From Methylobacterium sp. (GTDB taxonomy: Bacteria > Pseudomonadota > Alphaproteobacteria > Rhizobiales > Beijerinckiaceae), in NCBI GenBank assembly GCA_021154065.1, contig JAJKJG010000036.1, forward strand, positions 1 to 8,123: a stretch of DNA of 8,123 bases, written 5' to 3'. Of this stretch, positions 1 through 6,046 are shown in pieces. The notes under the pieces are model-generated. The model was not told where the DNA came from. It made no database searches and was given only the letters and a program-made list of their open reading frames with translations. The translations under genes and the position numbers were made by a program. Within the stretch, counting starts at the first letter, position 1. Each line of letters starts with the position of its first letter.

Positions 1-692
1 ACGAAGCCGACGATCTCCTTCGAGAGCTTCGCCGGCGCCTGCGGCACGCGGGACTTCAGGATCGCGAGCTCGCGCGGCGCGTCCGGGTAGTCGAGCCAAT
101 GATAGAGGCAGCGGCGCTTCAGCGCGTCGTGGATCTCGCGCGTGCGGTTCGAGGTGATGATGACGATCGGCGGCTGCTCGGCCTTCACCGTGCCGAGCTC
201 CGGGATGGTGACCTGGAAGTCGGACAGCACCTCGAGGAGGAACGCCTCGAAGGCCTCATCGGTGCGGTCGAGCTCGTCGATGAGGAGCACCGGCGGACCG
301 GCGGGGTCGGGCTCGAGCGCCTGCAGGAGGGGCCGGCGGACAAGGTAGCGGTCCGAGAAAAGGTCGGATTCGAGCCGCCCGCGATCGACCTCGCCGCCGG
401 CCTCGGCAAGCCGGATCGCCATCATCTGGCCGGCGTAGTTCCATTCGTAGACGGCGGAGGCGACGTCGAGCCCCTCATAGCACTGCAGCCGGATGAGCCG
501 CCGGCCGAGCGCCGCCGAGAGCACCTTGGCGATCTCGGTCTTGCCGACCCCGGCCTCGCCTTCGAGGAATAGCGGCCGCCCGAGCCTCAGCGCGAGGAAC
601 AGCACCGTCGCAAGCGGCCGGTCGGCGACGTAGCCGGAATTGCGCAGCAGGGCGAGGGTGGCGTCGATGGTGGTGGGAGAGGGGAGAGCCAT
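1..692 (-). CDS. MoxR-family AAA+ ATPase, CoxD-like (partial, C-terminus off the left edge)
   Basis: The minus-strand frame is open from ATG at 692 to the window edge, giving 230 complete codons. It begins MALPSPTTIDATLALL. Visible AAA+ signatures are Walker A GEAGVGKT (residues 45-52), Walker B VLLIDELD (135-142), sensor-1 asparagine in IITSN (178-182) and an arginine-rich LKRRC (191-195) where the arginine finger lies. The insert-rich spacing after Walker A and the segment LYHWLDYPD (196-204) fit the CoxD-like branch of MoxR. MoxR ATPases act as cytoplasmic chaperones, usually with a von Willebrand A protein encoded just downstream; CoxD helps mature the Mo/Cu site of CO dehydrogenase. That partner would lie left of the window, so a role in molybdenum hydroxylase maturation is inference. 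No strong Shine-Dalgarno is seen (only a weak GAGTGG), but conserved homology starts soon after this ATG. The gene is divergent from the EamA permease. Confidence 0.9.
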   Translation of the reverse strand, partial: MALPSPTTIDATLALLRNSGYVADRPLATVLFLALRLGRPLFLEGEAGVGKTEIAKVLSAALGRRLIRLQCYEGLDVASAVYEWNYAGQMMAIRLAEAGGEVDRGRLESDLFSDRYLVRRPLLQALEPDPAGPPVLLIDELDRTDEAFEAFLLEVLSDFQVTIPELGTVKAEQPPIVIITSNRTREIHDALKRRCLYHWLDYPDAPRELAILKSRVPQAPAKLSKEIVGF

Positions 693-795
693 GATTCCAC
701 TCTAGCCACACCACGGCCCTGAAAGGGAAGGGTGCGGTCGCCCTTTTTCGTTGGCGCGGTGCGTGCCAGAACGGGCCTCGATTCGTGCCCCGCCG
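693..795. promoter_or_regulatory. Divergent intergenic region between the MoxR ATPase and the EamA permease
   Basis: This 103-base gap separates two divergently transcribed genes and must hold the promoter of the ATPase and probably that of the permease. I cannot pick out a convincing -35/-10 pair on either strand. The one structured element is an inverted repeat followed by a T-run on the plus strand (728-748), listed separately. Confidence 0.4.
728..748 (+). terminator. Terminator-like hairpin in the leader of the EamA permease
   Basis: AAGGG (728-732) pairs with CCCTT (741-745) across an 8-nt loop, and the right arm runs into a stretch of five T residues ending at 748. This is the only hairpin in the window followed by a T-run. 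The stem is short (5 bp, extendable only by G-U pairs). It sits upstream of a start codon, so it would act as a leader attenuator or shield the permease from upstream transcription. A chance occurrence is quite possible. Confidence 0.25.
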
Positions 796-1689
796 ATGAC
801 CAAGCCTCAATCGATCGATCGGGCCGCCGTGGCGGCGATGATTGTCCTGTGCGCCAGCTGGGGTTTCCAGCAGGTCTCGGTGAAGCTCGCGCTGCCGGAG
901 CTGCCGCCGATCGCGCAGGCGGCGATCCGCTCGATCGGCGCGGGCGTGCTCGTCGGCCTGTGGGCGTGGCGGACGCGCCGGGATCTGCGCCTCGACGACG
1001 GCACGCTGCGCCCCGGCATCCTGGTCGGGCTGATCTTCGCCGCCGAGTTCATCCTGCTCTTTCTTGCGCTGGCGCGAACCGACGCGGCGCGGGTCGTGAT
1101 GCTGCTCTACACGGCGCCCTTCGTCGTCGCGGTCGGGGCGCGCTTTCTGCCGCAGCCGGAGGCCCTGACGCTCGACCGCTGGGCCGGAATCGCAATCGCC
1201 TTCGCCGGCGTCGCGCTTCTGCTCAGCCCGGCTGGGGCGATCGTCGGACAAAGCCTCGCCGGCGACCTGATGGCGCTCGGCGCCGGGATCCTGTGGGGCG
1301 CGACGACGCTGATCATCAAGGGCACCCGCCTGCGCTCGGCCGAGCCCGCGAAGGTGCTGCTCTACCAGCTGGCGGTGTCGGCGGTCGCGATGACGGTGGC
1401 TTCGCTCGCCGCCGGCGAGGCCTGGCGCGTGCCCGCGACGGCGCTCACCTGGTCGGTGATGGCCTATCAGGTCGTCTGGGTCACGACCGTGACCTACCTC
1501 GTCTGGTTCTGGCTCGTGTCGCGCTACCCGCCGGCCCGGCTTTCAGTGCTGTCGTTCCTTGCCCCGGTGTTCGGGGTGATCTCCGGGCACGTCGTGCTCG
1601 GCGAGCCGCTGACCGGCTCTCTCGCGGTCGCGCTCGTGCTCGTCACCATCGGAATCGTGCTGGTGAACCGGCCCGCGCCGGCGCCGTGA
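796..1689 (+). CDS. EamA-family (DMT superfamily) permease
   Basis: A 297-residue inner-membrane protein made of two EamA repeats (about residues 9-145 and 155-290), predicted to have ten transmembrane helices. The second repeat ends in the typical FLAPVFGVISGHVVLGEPLT block (254-273), with the glutamate before the last helix. Length and architecture match drug/metabolite transporters of the RhaT/YdcZ-like group; the substrate, usually a metabolite or amino acid exported by proton exchange in this family, cannot be told. I chose ATG 796 because the first helix starts about ten residues later. An in-frame TTG at 751 would add a non-hydrophobic 15-residue extension. Neither start has a clear ribosome binding site. 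The frame ends in a proline/alanine tail, 70 bases before the HtrA-like gene. Confidence 0.88.
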   Translation: MTKPQSIDRAAVAAMIVLCASWGFQQVSVKLALPELPPIAQAAIRSIGAGVLVGLWAWRTRRDLRLDDGTLRPGILVGLIFAAEFILLFLALARTDAARVVMLLYTAPFVVAVGARFLPQPEALTLDRWAGIAIAFAGVALLLSPAGAIVGQSLAGDLMALGAGILWGATTLIIKGTRLRSAEPAKVLLYQLAVSAVAMTVASLAAGEAWRVPATALTWSVMAYQVVWVTTVTYLVWFWLVSRYPPARLSVLSFLAPVFGVISGHVVLGEPLTGSLAVALVLVTIGIVLVNRPAPAP

Positions 1690-1747
1690 TGAACCCGATT
1701 GCGTTCCGCGCGTTGGCGCGCCACCACTCCGGCAGCGCTCGACACCC

Positions 1748-1754
1748 GGGAGGA
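1748..1754 (+). promoter_or_regulatory. Shine-Dalgarno of the HtrA-like protease
   Basis: GGGAGGA lies 5 bases before the GTG at 1760. It supports that non-ATG start, since no in-frame ATG is available before the membrane anchor. Confidence 0.75.
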
Positions 1755-1759
1755 CAGCC

Positions 1760-2869
1760 GTGCGGGACCGCGCCACGCGCATCGCGCTCTTTCTCGCCAT
1801 CCTGCTCCTCGCGGCTTTCGTCGCCGAGCCCTATGTGGCGCGGCTGTTCTACGCCGAGGAGACGCCGCGCGCCGTCACCGCCCGCGGCGATCTCGCGCCG
1901 CTCGAGCGGGCAAACATCGAGCTCTTCGAGCGCGCCGCGCCATCGGTCGTCCACGTCTTCGCGCAGGCGCGGGCGAGCCGGCAATCGCTCCTGGAGGGGG
2001 AGGAGGAGGGCGGCGGCCAGCAGACCGGCACCGGCTTCGTATGGGATGCTGCCGGCCACATCGTCACCAACAACCACGTCGTCCAGAACGCGAGCCCGAT
2101 CGCGATCCGGCTCAATTCCGGCGAGATCGTGCCGGCCGAGCTCGTCGGCACGGCGCCGAACTTCGACATCGCCGTGCTGCGCCTCGGCCGCGTCCGCCAG
2201 CCGCCGCCGGCGATCGCGATCGGCACCTCGAGCGACCTCAAGGTCGGCCAGTCCGCCTACGCGATCGGCAACCCGTTCGGCCTCGACCAGACGCTCACGA
2301 CGGGTGTCATCAGCGCCCTTCAGCGCCGGCTGCCGACCGGCTCCGGCCGCGAGCTCGCCGACGTCATCCAGACCGACGCCGCGATCAATCCCGGCAATTC
2401 CGGCGGGCCGCTGCTCGATTCCGCCGGCCGCGTCATCGGCGTCAACACGGCGATCTTCTCGCCCTCCGGCGCCTCGGCCGGCATTGGCTTCGCGATCCCG
2501 GTCGATGTCGTCAACCGCGTCGTGCCGGAGCTCATCCGCACCGGTCGCGTGCCGAACCCCGGGATCGGCATCATCGCGGCGCCGGAATCGGCGACCGCCC
2601 GGCTCGGCATGGACGGCGTCGTCGTCGTGCGGACGCTGCGCGGTTCGCCGGCAGCGACGGCCGGCATCCGCGGCATCGACCAGATGACGGGCGAGATCGG
2701 CGACATCATCGTCGGGGTCAACGGCAAACCGGTGCGGCGCCTCTCCGACCTCACGGCCGAGCTCGAGCGCGCCGGCGTCGGCAAGCCGGTGCAGCTCGCG
2801 GTCGTGCGCGGCGGCAGGACGACGACGGTGAGCGTCACGATCGCCGACGTTGGGCGCGCGCCGCTGTAG
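1760..2869 (+). CDS. Membrane-anchored HtrA/DegS-like serine protease with one PDZ domain
   Basis: A 369-residue S1C-family serine endopeptidase starting at GTG with a good Shine-Dalgarno. Residues 7-22 form one hydrophobic segment that acts as a signal anchor or signal peptide, placing the enzyme in the periplasm. The catalytic triad is intact: His106 in TNNHVV, Asp136 in NFDIAVL and Ser214 in GNSGGP. A single PDZ domain follows (about 266-362), with the GDIIVGVNGKPV signature at 314-325. DegP and DegQ carry two PDZ domains, so one PDZ plus an N-terminal anchor resembles DegS or small HtrA-like proteins. The likely role is periplasmic protein quality control or regulated cleavage of an envelope substrate. 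An acidic, glycine-rich stretch (79-88, LEGEEEGGGQ) precedes the protease core where the regulatory LA loop would lie. No sigma-E/RseA-type genes are adjacent, so a DegS-specific role is not supported by context. Confidence 0.93.
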   Translation: MRDRATRIALFLAILLLAAFVAEPYVARLFYAEETPRAVTARGDLAPLERANIELFERAAPSVVHVFAQARASRQSLLEGEEEGGGQQTGTGFVWDAAGHIVTNNHVVQNASPIAIRLNSGEIVPAELVGTAPNFDIAVLRLGRVRQPPPAIAIGTSSDLKVGQSAYAIGNPFGLDQTLTTGVISALQRRLPTGSGRELADVIQTDAAINPGNSGGPLLDSAGRVIGVNTAIFSPSGASAGIGFAIPVDVVNRVVPELIRTGRVPNPGIGIIAAPESATARLGMDGVVVVRTLRGSPAATAGIRGIDQMTGEIGDIIVGVNGKPVRRLSDLTAELERAGVGKPVQLAVVRGGRTTTVSVTIADVGRAPL

Positions 2870-2878
2870 CGGCACGCC
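2853..2878 (+). other. Two-part hairpin at the protease stop codon
   Basis: Inner stem GCCGC (2860-2864) pairs with GCGGC (2869-2873) over the loop TGTA. Outer stem GGCG (2853-2856) pairs with CGCC (2875-2878). The stop codon TAG (2867-2869) lies across the loop and the right arm. No T-run follows, so it is not a classical intrinsic terminator; a 3'-end stabiliser or Rho-linked end is possible. Confidence 0.35.
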
Positions 2879-2956
2879 ACTCTCCGCTGGACAGAAAAAA
2901 CACGACAGGAATCGGGTCGCGCCGGCGACATCGAGCTGACACACCGGTCGAAACCC

Positions 2957-2960
2957 GGAG
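2957..2960 (+). promoter_or_regulatory. Shine-Dalgarno deciding the MFS start
   Basis: GGAG at 2957-2960 is 8 bases before ATG 2969. It overlaps the alternative GTG at 2960, so the ATG is the better start. Confidence 0.5.
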
Positions 2961-2968
2961 TGTCCGTC

Positions 2969-4186
2969 ATGTCGTCCTTCTCTCGCCTCCTCGCCGCCGG
3001 CGGGGCGGCACATTTCGCCGACCAGCTCGCGACCGCCGCCCTGCCGCTGACCGCGGTCATCGTCCTCGGCGCGGGGCCGGGGACCGTCGGAACGCTCGTC
3101 GCCCTGCAGGGGCTCGCCTGGCTTCTTGCCTCGCTCCCGGCCGGCGTCCTCGTCGACCGGGTGCCGAAGGGCCTCCTGATCGCGCTGTCGCAAGCCGTCG
3201 CTGGGCTGGCGTTCGCGGCCGCGACGGTCGCCGCGACGGCAGGATCGGGCACGGCGCTCGCGGCGGCCTGCTTCATCGGCGCGAGCGGCGCCGTCATCCT
3301 CGTGCTCACGGCGCTGGCGCTCGTACCGGCGCTCGTGCCCGCGGCGGCGCTTGCGGCGGCGAACGCCCGGCTCGAGCTCGTCCGCGCCGTCGCGACGCTC
3401 GCGGCTCCGGTCGCGGTCGGCTTGATGGCCGACGCGGTCACGCCGGCTCTCGGCTTCGCGCTCGCCGCGATCGCGAGCGCCGCGGCGGCGTTCATCGCCT
3501 TCGGCTTGCGGGCGCCGTCGTCGCCGGGGCCGGCGCGGGCGCCGCTCGCCGACGCGATCCGGGAGGGCGCCCGCTTCGCGCTTCGTCATGAGCTCCTGCG
3601 CGGCATCGCGCTCTGCGCCGTGTTCTGGAACTTCGCCTTCTTCGCGCTGCTGGCGGTCGCGGTGCCGTTCTGCCTCACGCGCGTCGGCCTCGACGCCAAG
3701 GGCACCGGGCTCGCCCAGGGCGGCTACGGCCTCGGCCTCATCCTTGGCGCGGCGGCGGCGGCGGCGATCGTGCGGCGCTTCGAGCCGCGGGTGATCCTCG
3801 TCGCCGGCCCGGCGCTATCGATGGCGGCGCCGGTGCTGCTGTTCCTCGCTGCCCGCGGCGGCGGGCTGCCGGCGGCGGCGGCTGCGTTCTTCTTCGTCGG
3901 CTTCGGACCGATGCTGTGGCTGATCTGCCAGACCAGCATCCGCCAGCTCGTGACGCCGCCCGATCTCATCGGCCGGGTCGCGGCGACGATCCAGGTCGCG
4001 ATCTACGGCGTGCGGCCGCTCGGCGCGTTCGCCGGCGGCTGGGTCGGCGCGCTCTTCGGCCTCGACGCCGCGCTCGTGCTGGTGCTTGCCGCCTTCGGGC
4101 TGTCGCTCGCGGTGCCGCTCGTCTCGGCGCTCGGGCGCCTCAGGGCGATGCCGGAGAATGTCGGGCTTTCGCCCGCCGGCTGTTGA
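2969..4186 (+). CDS. Major facilitator superfamily permease (MFS_3/EntS-like)
   Basis: A 405-residue, alanine-rich polytopic membrane protein with about twelve predicted helices in two halves. The MFS motif A between helices 2 and 3 is visible as AGVLVDRVPKG (residues 58-68). The mid-protein linker followed by an EGARFALRHELLRG-type segment is typical of the MFS_3 group, which includes the enterobactin exporter EntS and macrolide/multidrug exporters. Export of a small molecule is the likely role, with the substrate unknown. ATG 2969 is preferred over GTG 2960 because GGAG is correctly spaced only for the ATG; the difference is three residues. A run of five GGC triplets (3751-3765) encodes part of an oligo-alanine helix. 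The gene ends inside a perfect 10-bp hairpin, and uraH follows after 46 bases. Functional linkage to uraH, such as purine or ureide transport, is only inference. Confidence 0.88.
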   Translation: MSSFSRLLAAGGAAHFADQLATAALPLTAVIVLGAGPGTVGTLVALQGLAWLLASLPAGVLVDRVPKGLLIALSQAVAGLAFAAATVAATAGSGTALAAACFIGASGAVILVLTALALVPALVPAAALAAANARLELVRAVATLAAPVAVGLMADAVTPALGFALAAIASAAAAFIAFGLRAPSSPGPARAPLADAIREGARFALRHELLRGIALCAVFWNFAFFALLAVAVPFCLTRVGLDAKGTGLAQGGYGLGLILGAAAAAAIVRRFEPRVILVAGPALSMAAPVLLFLAARGGGLPAAAAAFFFVGFGPMLWLICQTSIRQLVTPPDLIGRVAATIQVAIYGVRPLGAFAGGWVGALFGLDAALVLVLAAFGLSLAVPLVSALGRLRAMPENVGLSPAGC

Positions 4187-4196
4187 CCGGCGGGCG
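4170..4196 (+). terminator. Perfect 10-bp GC hairpin enclosing the MFS stop codon
   Basis: CGCCCGCCGG (4170-4179) is an exact reverse complement of CCGGCGGGCG (4187-4196). The 7-nt loop CTGTTGA ends with the TGA stop codon, so the right arm starts at the first untranslated base. No T-run follows, so it would work as a Rho-independent terminator only weakly. It could also be a pause site, a 3' stability element or a block between the MFS gene and uraH. The inverted repeat is plain in the sequence; its function is inferred. Confidence 0.55.
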
Positions 4197-4218
4197 CTCC
4201 GCCTCAAGAGTCCGGCCC

Positions 4219-4224
4219 GGAGGA
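4219..4224 (+). promoter_or_regulatory. Shine-Dalgarno of uraH
   Basis: GGAGGA lies 8 bases before ATG 4233. It selects this start over longer upstream extensions of the same frame and agrees with the family's N-terminus. Confidence 0.8.
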
Positions 4225-4232
4225 TCGATCCG

Positions 4233-4586
4233 ATGGGTCGCCTGTCCACCCACGTCCTCGACACCATGAGCGGCACGCCGGCCGGCGGCGTCCGCATCGA
4301 GCTCTATGGGCTTGCCGGAGACAGCCGCCGTCTCATCGCCAGCGCGACGACGAATGCCGACGGCCGCACCGACCGGCCGCTCCTCGCAGACGATGAGCTG
4401 CGAAGCGGCGCCTACGAGCTTCTGTTCCACATCGGCGAGTATTTCCGCCGCAAGGGCGTTGACCTGCCGGCGCCGCCCTTCCTCGAGACGGTGCCGGTCC
4501 GCTTCGGCGTCGCCGATCCGGCGGCGCACTACCACGTCCCGCTCCTGGTCTCGCCTTGGGCCTACTCCACCTATCGCGGCAGCTGA
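4233..4586 (+). CDS. uraH: 5-hydroxyisourate hydrolase (transthyretin-related protein)
   Basis: A 117-residue protein with the hallmarks of HIUase, which hydrolyses 5-hydroxyisourate to OHCU in the second step of urate breakdown to allantoin. The N-terminal motif is LSTHVLD with His7. Arg45 lies in TNADGR, His101 in AHYHVPLL, and the protein ends with the diagnostic tetrapeptide YRGS (114-117). Length equals the usual family size of about 110-120 residues. There is no signal peptide after ATG 4233, so the enzyme is probably cytoplasmic; some bacterial homologues are periplasmic. A strong Shine-Dalgarno fixes the start. The usual partners (urate oxidase, OHCU decarboxylase, allantoinase) are absent from the window, so the gene is isolated here from the rest of its pathway. 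It follows the MFS gene by 46 bases. Confidence 0.96.
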   Translation: MGRLSTHVLDTMSGTPAGGVRIELYGLAGDSRRLIASATTNADGRTDRPLLADDELRSGAYELLFHIGEYFRRKGVDLPAPPFLETVPVRFGVADPAAHYHVPLLVSPWAYSTYRGS

Positions 4587-4634
4587 GCGGCGCAGCGTTC
4601 ACATCGCCGTGGGCTGAGGCCGTCCGCTGAGCCG

Positions 4635-4650
4635 GCCCCTTGACAGGGGC
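4635..4650. repeat. Inverted repeat overlapping a TTGACA box upstream of the propeller gene
   Basis: GCCCCT (4635-4640) and AGGGGC (4645-4650) are perfect complements around TGAC. The hexamer TTGACA (4640-4645) sits in the centre and matches the sigma-70 -35 consensus exactly, 44 bases before the propeller start. No good -10 box is seen 16-18 bases downstream. It could be an operator over a promoter, a small terminator hairpin for uraH, or chance. Confidence 0.35.
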
Positions 4651-4674
4651 TGCCGCTCCGATGCGCTCTCATGC

Positions 4675-4682
4675 GGAAGGAG
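4675..4682 (+). promoter_or_regulatory. Shine-Dalgarno of the beta-propeller gene
   Basis: GGAAGGAG is 6 bases before ATG 4689. It overlaps the coding region that an alternative ATG at 4671 would require, so 4689 is chosen; this also puts the start right at the signal peptide. Confidence 0.8.
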
Positions 4683-4688
4683 CCCGCC

Positions 4689-5660
4689 ATGAGAGTTCAT
4701 CCCTGCTTCCTCGGCGCCGCCGCCGTTCTGGCCGTTCTCGCCGTTCCGGCCACCGCGCAGCAGGTCCAGGTGTACCAGCTCCCGCCCGGCTCCTATCCGC
4801 ACGACGTCGCGCCGGCGCCGGACGGGAAGGTCTGGTACGCGGCGCAGAAGCATGGGGCGATCGGCATCTTCGATCCGAAAACCGGGCAGTCGCGGGAGGT
4901 GAAGCTCGGGCCGAAATCGGCGCCGCATGGCGTGATCCAAGGGCCGGACGGCGCCGCCTGGCTGACCGACGGCGGCCAGAACGCGATCGTGCGCTTCGAC
5001 CCGAAGACCGAGGCGATCAAGGTCTGGAAGCTGCCCGAGGATACCGGCTACACCAATCTCAACACCGCGGCCTTCGACAAGGACGGCGTCCACTGGTTCA
5101 CGGGCCAGAACGGCATCTACGGCCGGCTCGATCCGAAATCGGGCGAGGTCAAGGTCTTCAAGGCCCCGAAGGGCAGGGGGCCGTATGGCATCGCCTCGAC
5201 GCCGGACGGCGAGGTCTACTACGTGTCGCTCGCCGGCAGCTTCCTCGGCAAGATCGACCGCGCCACCGGCGAGACCAAGGTCATCGAGCCGCCGACGCCG
5301 AACCAGGGCGCGCGCCGGCTGTGGTCGGATTCGCAAGGGCGGCTGTGGGTCTCGGAATGGAACTCGGGCAATCTCTCCATGCACGACCCGAAGGACGGCA
5401 GCTGGAAGACCTGGAAGCTGCCGGGCGAAAAGCCCCGCACCTACGCCGTCTATGTCGACGAGCGCGATCTCGTGTGGACGACCGACTGGGGCGCCGACGC
5501 GGTCGTTTCCTTCGATCCCAAGACCGAGAAGTTCGCGAGCTACCCGATGTCGGCCAAGGGCGCGAATGTGCGCCAGATCCTCGGGCGGCCGGGCGAGGTC
5601 TGGTTCCCGGAATCGGGCACCGAGCGGCTGATGGTCATCCGCACCGGAGAGACGCAATAG
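4689..5660 (+). CDS. Secreted seven-bladed beta-propeller, Vgb ('virginiamycin B lyase')-like
   Basis: A 323-residue protein with a Sec signal peptide: a hydrophobic core at residues 7-20 and probable cleavage after ATA at 21-23, giving a mature N-terminus QQVQVYQ. The mature part has seven repeats of the pattern 'PDG-x-x-W...I-x-x-x-DPKTG', starting near residues 39, 80, 125, 166, 210, 252 and 295. This is the Vgb/SMP-30-type propeller. True Vgb linearises streptogramin B antibiotics. Aligning the last blade to recalled staphylococcal Vgb, catalytic Glu268, His270 and Glu284 fall on Asn293, Arg295 and Ser309. Streptogramin lyase activity is therefore unlikely, and automatic 'lyase' names would mislead. 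The protein is probably periplasmic. The cytochrome c gene follows at once, which suggests a periplasmic redox or ligand-binding partnership; the substrate is unknown. Confidence 0.88.
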   Translation: MRVHPCFLGAAAVLAVLAVPATAQQVQVYQLPPGSYPHDVAPAPDGKVWYAAQKHGAIGIFDPKTGQSREVKLGPKSAPHGVIQGPDGAAWLTDGGQNAIVRFDPKTEAIKVWKLPEDTGYTNLNTAAFDKDGVHWFTGQNGIYGRLDPKSGEVKVFKAPKGRGPYGIASTPDGEVYYVSLAGSFLGKIDRATGETKVIEPPTPNQGARRLWSDSQGRLWVSEWNSGNLSMHDPKDGSWKTWKLPGEKPRTYAVYVDERDLVWTTDWGADAVVSFDPKTEKFASYPMSAKGANVRQILGRPGEVWFPESGTERLMVIRTGETQ

Positions 5661-5668
5661 CGCCGGCC

Positions 5669-6046
5669 TTGCGAGCCGGGCTCGTAATTGCGGCGGTCTG
5701 CGCGGCGAGCGCGGCTCATCCGGCCGGCGATCCGGCGCGCGGCGAGCGCGTGTTCCAGTACTGCTATTCCTGCCACTCCGTCGACGCGGCCGAGACGGCG
5801 ACCCTGCAGGGCCCGAGCCTCGTCGGGATCGTCGGCCGCAGGATCGCCGCGGAGCTGGGCGTCGAATACTCACCGGCCCTGCGGGCGTTTGCGGAAAAGC
5901 ACGGCCGGTGGAGCGAGGACCTCCTCGACCGCTACATCACCGAACCCGAGAAGGTGGTGCCGCAGACGACGATGGCGTTCCCCGGCATCGAGGAAGCCGG
6001 GGAGCGGGCGGACCTCCTGGCGTTCCTGAAGACGCGGGCGCGCTAA
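5669..6046 (+). CDS. Secreted class I cytochrome c (start codon uncertain)
   Basis: A 125-residue frame from TTG 5669. A hydrophobic leader (residues 3-16) predicts export to the periplasm. The heme-binding motif is CYSCH (Cys32, Cys35, His36), and the distal axial ligand is Met102 in TTMAFPG. The segment GPSLVGIVGRR (48-58) is typical of c2/c550-like mono-heme cytochromes, so the role is single-electron transfer. No ATG or GTG exists in frame before the leader. TTG 5669 is the first usual alternative but has no spaced Shine-Dalgarno. An in-frame ATA at 5657 overlaps the propeller stop as ATAG and lies 6 bases after GGAGA (5646-5650); from it the protein would be 129 residues. Coupled translation with the propeller gene is likely. 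The downstream gene is convergent, so this probably ends the operon. Confidence 0.9.
   Translation: MRAGLVIAAVCAASAAHPAGDPARGERVFQYCYSCHSVDAAETATLQGPSLVGIVGRRIAAELGVEYSPALRAFAEKHGRWSEDLLDRYITEPEKVVPQTTMAFPGIEEAGERADLLAFLKTRAR

Noticed and set aside
751..795. TTG start adding 15 residues to the EamA permease
   Set aside because: The added residues are not hydrophobic, no Shine-Dalgarno precedes the TTG, and the first helix begins properly after ATG 796.
732..2687. 651-codon plus-strand open frame spanning the EamA and protease genes
   Set aside because: It is an alternative frame of two real genes, low-complexity (Arg/Ser/Pro-rich) and without a recognisable domain.
2870..2968. Promoter for the MFS gene around TGGACA (2888-2893) and the A6 run (2895-2900)
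   Set aside because: No acceptable -10 element lies 16-18 bases downstream, so I do not annotate a promoter, although one is likely in this 99-base gap.
1643..3589. 648-codon minus-strand open frame across the protease and MFS genes
   Set aside because: It is antisense to two well-recognised genes and very rich in Arg, Asp, Glu and Gly. This is the usual shadow frame in GC-rich DNA with third-position bias.
3751..3765. Five GGC triplets in the MFS gene as a possible phase-variable repeat
   Set aside because: A triplet repeat would not shift the frame, and the stretch simply encodes part of an alanine-rich membrane helix.
4599..5873. 424-codon minus-strand frame opposite the propeller gene
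   Set aside because: It mirrors the regular propeller repeats on the coding strand. Its own composition is Arg/Pro-rich and matches no family I know.
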